Source: RUG14186 sp964644555
GTDB taxonomy: Bacteria; Bacillota; Clostridia; Eubacteriales; Anaerofustaceae
Direction: 5' to 3'
DNA length: 5,952 bases
Assembly (NCBI GenBank): GCA_964644555.1
Contig: CAZXWI010000097.1
Span: 1 to 5,952 of the forward strand
Part shown: positions 5,437 through 5,952 of the stretch, one piece after another
How the letters are laid out: each line of letters opens with the position of its first letter
Position numbering within the stretch: the stretch's first letter is position 1
Notes under the pieces: generated by a model
What the model saw: the letters and a program-made list of their open reading frames with translations, nothing else
The model's database searches: none
What the model was told of the DNA's origin: nothing
Translations under genes and position numbers: made by a program

Positions 5437-5952
5437 TCAATCCATGCTACCACTGCCTTTATTGCCACCGAATTCGCAGCCGTGAACGTGGTCATGACCA
5501 TAATACCAACGACCATATCTGTATCCATAGTGTGGTGGACAGTTCGCACAATTGCCGTTACATCTGCCGTTATGTCTTTGTTGGCTGCTATTATCAATTG
5601 AACCAGCTGCTCCAAGCACCGCAAACAATGTTCCCAAAAATCCGAGTTTTTTCGGTTTCTCATAAGTGAAGTCATCAGTGTAGGCATCGACTTTTTCCAA
5701 AAGCTCTTCTTCCTCGAAGTCTGATTCGTCTTCTTCACGCAAATCTTCAGGGAGAGTCAGATTGCGCTTAGAGCAGATTTCTATAATTATTTCATCATCA
5801 ACCTCTCCATAGAGGGCTTCCATATCTTCATCAGTTAATCGGCTGGCTGAATTACGAACCGCTGCAGTAGCCAATTCCTTGTCATTTGTACAGAGAAATT
5901 CTATCAAATCATACGCTGAAAATTCCAACTTTGCTTCTACTGCCTTTTTAAG
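5437..5952 (-). CDS. Acidic protein with Cys/His-rich tail, 5' end outside window
   Basis: I do not recognise this family. The frame stays open to the window edge, giving 171 visible residues (numbered from the edge). Residues 1-60 look helical (LIEFLCTND, then LTDEDMEALYGEVDDEIIIEI). Residues 72-89 are strongly acidic (REEDESDFEEEELLEK). A basic KPKK leads into a hydrophobic stretch of about 17 residues (LGFLGTLFAVLGAAGSI, 103-119), possibly a membrane segment. The tail holds C131, C135, C138, H141, H153, H155, H157 and C159 among Gly, Tyr and Asn, suggesting metal binding. A TTG at 5928 could be a start, but it has no Shine-Dalgarno and the frame runs on upstream, so I treat the gene as partial. 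The stop TGA is at 5439-5437. It is followed at 39 bp by the DUF4268 gene on the same strand. Confidence 0.7.
   Translation of the reverse strand, partial: LKKAVEAKLEFSAYDLIEFLCTNDKELATAAVRNSASRLTDEDMEALYGEVDDEIIIEICSKRNLTLPEDLREEDESDFEEEELLEKVDAYTDDFTYEKPKKLGFLGTLFAVLGAAGSIDNSSQQRHNGRCNGNCANCPPHYGYRYGRWYYGHDHVHGCEFGGNKGSGSMD

Noticed and set aside
5427..5738. 103-codon minus-strand frame overlapping the acidic Cys/His gene
   Set aside because: It begins inside that gene in another frame with no good start signal. The frame open to the window edge has more protein-like composition.
5926..5928. TTG as the true start of the acidic protein
   Set aside because: No Shine-Dalgarno upstream, and the frame continues to the window edge with ordinary coding sequence (KKAVEAK).

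Overview
The window looks like a chromosomal segment of a low-GC Firmicute, most likely a gut-type Clostridia (an Oscillospirales/Ruminococcaceae-like lineage is my guess, not proven). The reasons are the AT-rich intergenic DNA, strong GGAGG ribosome binding sites, a threonine T-box riboswitch, an attenuator-type leader before infC, and protein sequences resembling clostridial homologues.

Layout. Positions 1-160 hold two terminator-like hairpins. Positions 161-1272 carry the translation operon infC-rpmI-rplT on the minus strand (IF3, L35, L20). It is driven by a near-consensus sigma-A promoter (TTGACA, 17 bp, TATCAT) and preceded by a roughly 120-nt leader ending in an intrinsic terminator just before the infC Shine-Dalgarno. 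The infC start is not ATG: the only well-placed ribosome binding site points to an ATA codon at 1272-1270. Divergently, thrS (1812-3719, plus strand) encodes a full-length threonyl-tRNA synthetase behind a T-box leader (about 1571-1785) with an ACC threonine specifier. An ATG at 1770 that extends the thrS frame lies inside the T-box terminator and is not the true start.

After a strong bidirectional terminator (3751-3784) comes a different neighbourhood, all on the minus strand. It holds a C-terminal remnant of a nitroreductase-family gene (3831-4193), a non-coding stretch, a DUF4268-family protein with a PD-(D/E)XK-nuclease-like N-terminal half (4471-5397), and the 3' part of an unrecognised acidic protein with a Cys/His-rich tail (5437 to the window edge). 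The last two are 39 bp apart on the same strand and may be co-transcribed, ending at a terminator at 4416-4459.

How the parts fit: both divergent translation units appear to be controlled by conditional termination. Uncharged tRNA-Thr would raise thrS expression, and free L20 (the product of the last gene of the operon) would lower infC-rpmI-rplT expression. IF3 may also restrict its own synthesis through the ATA start. The right third is accessory-like, with unknown function.
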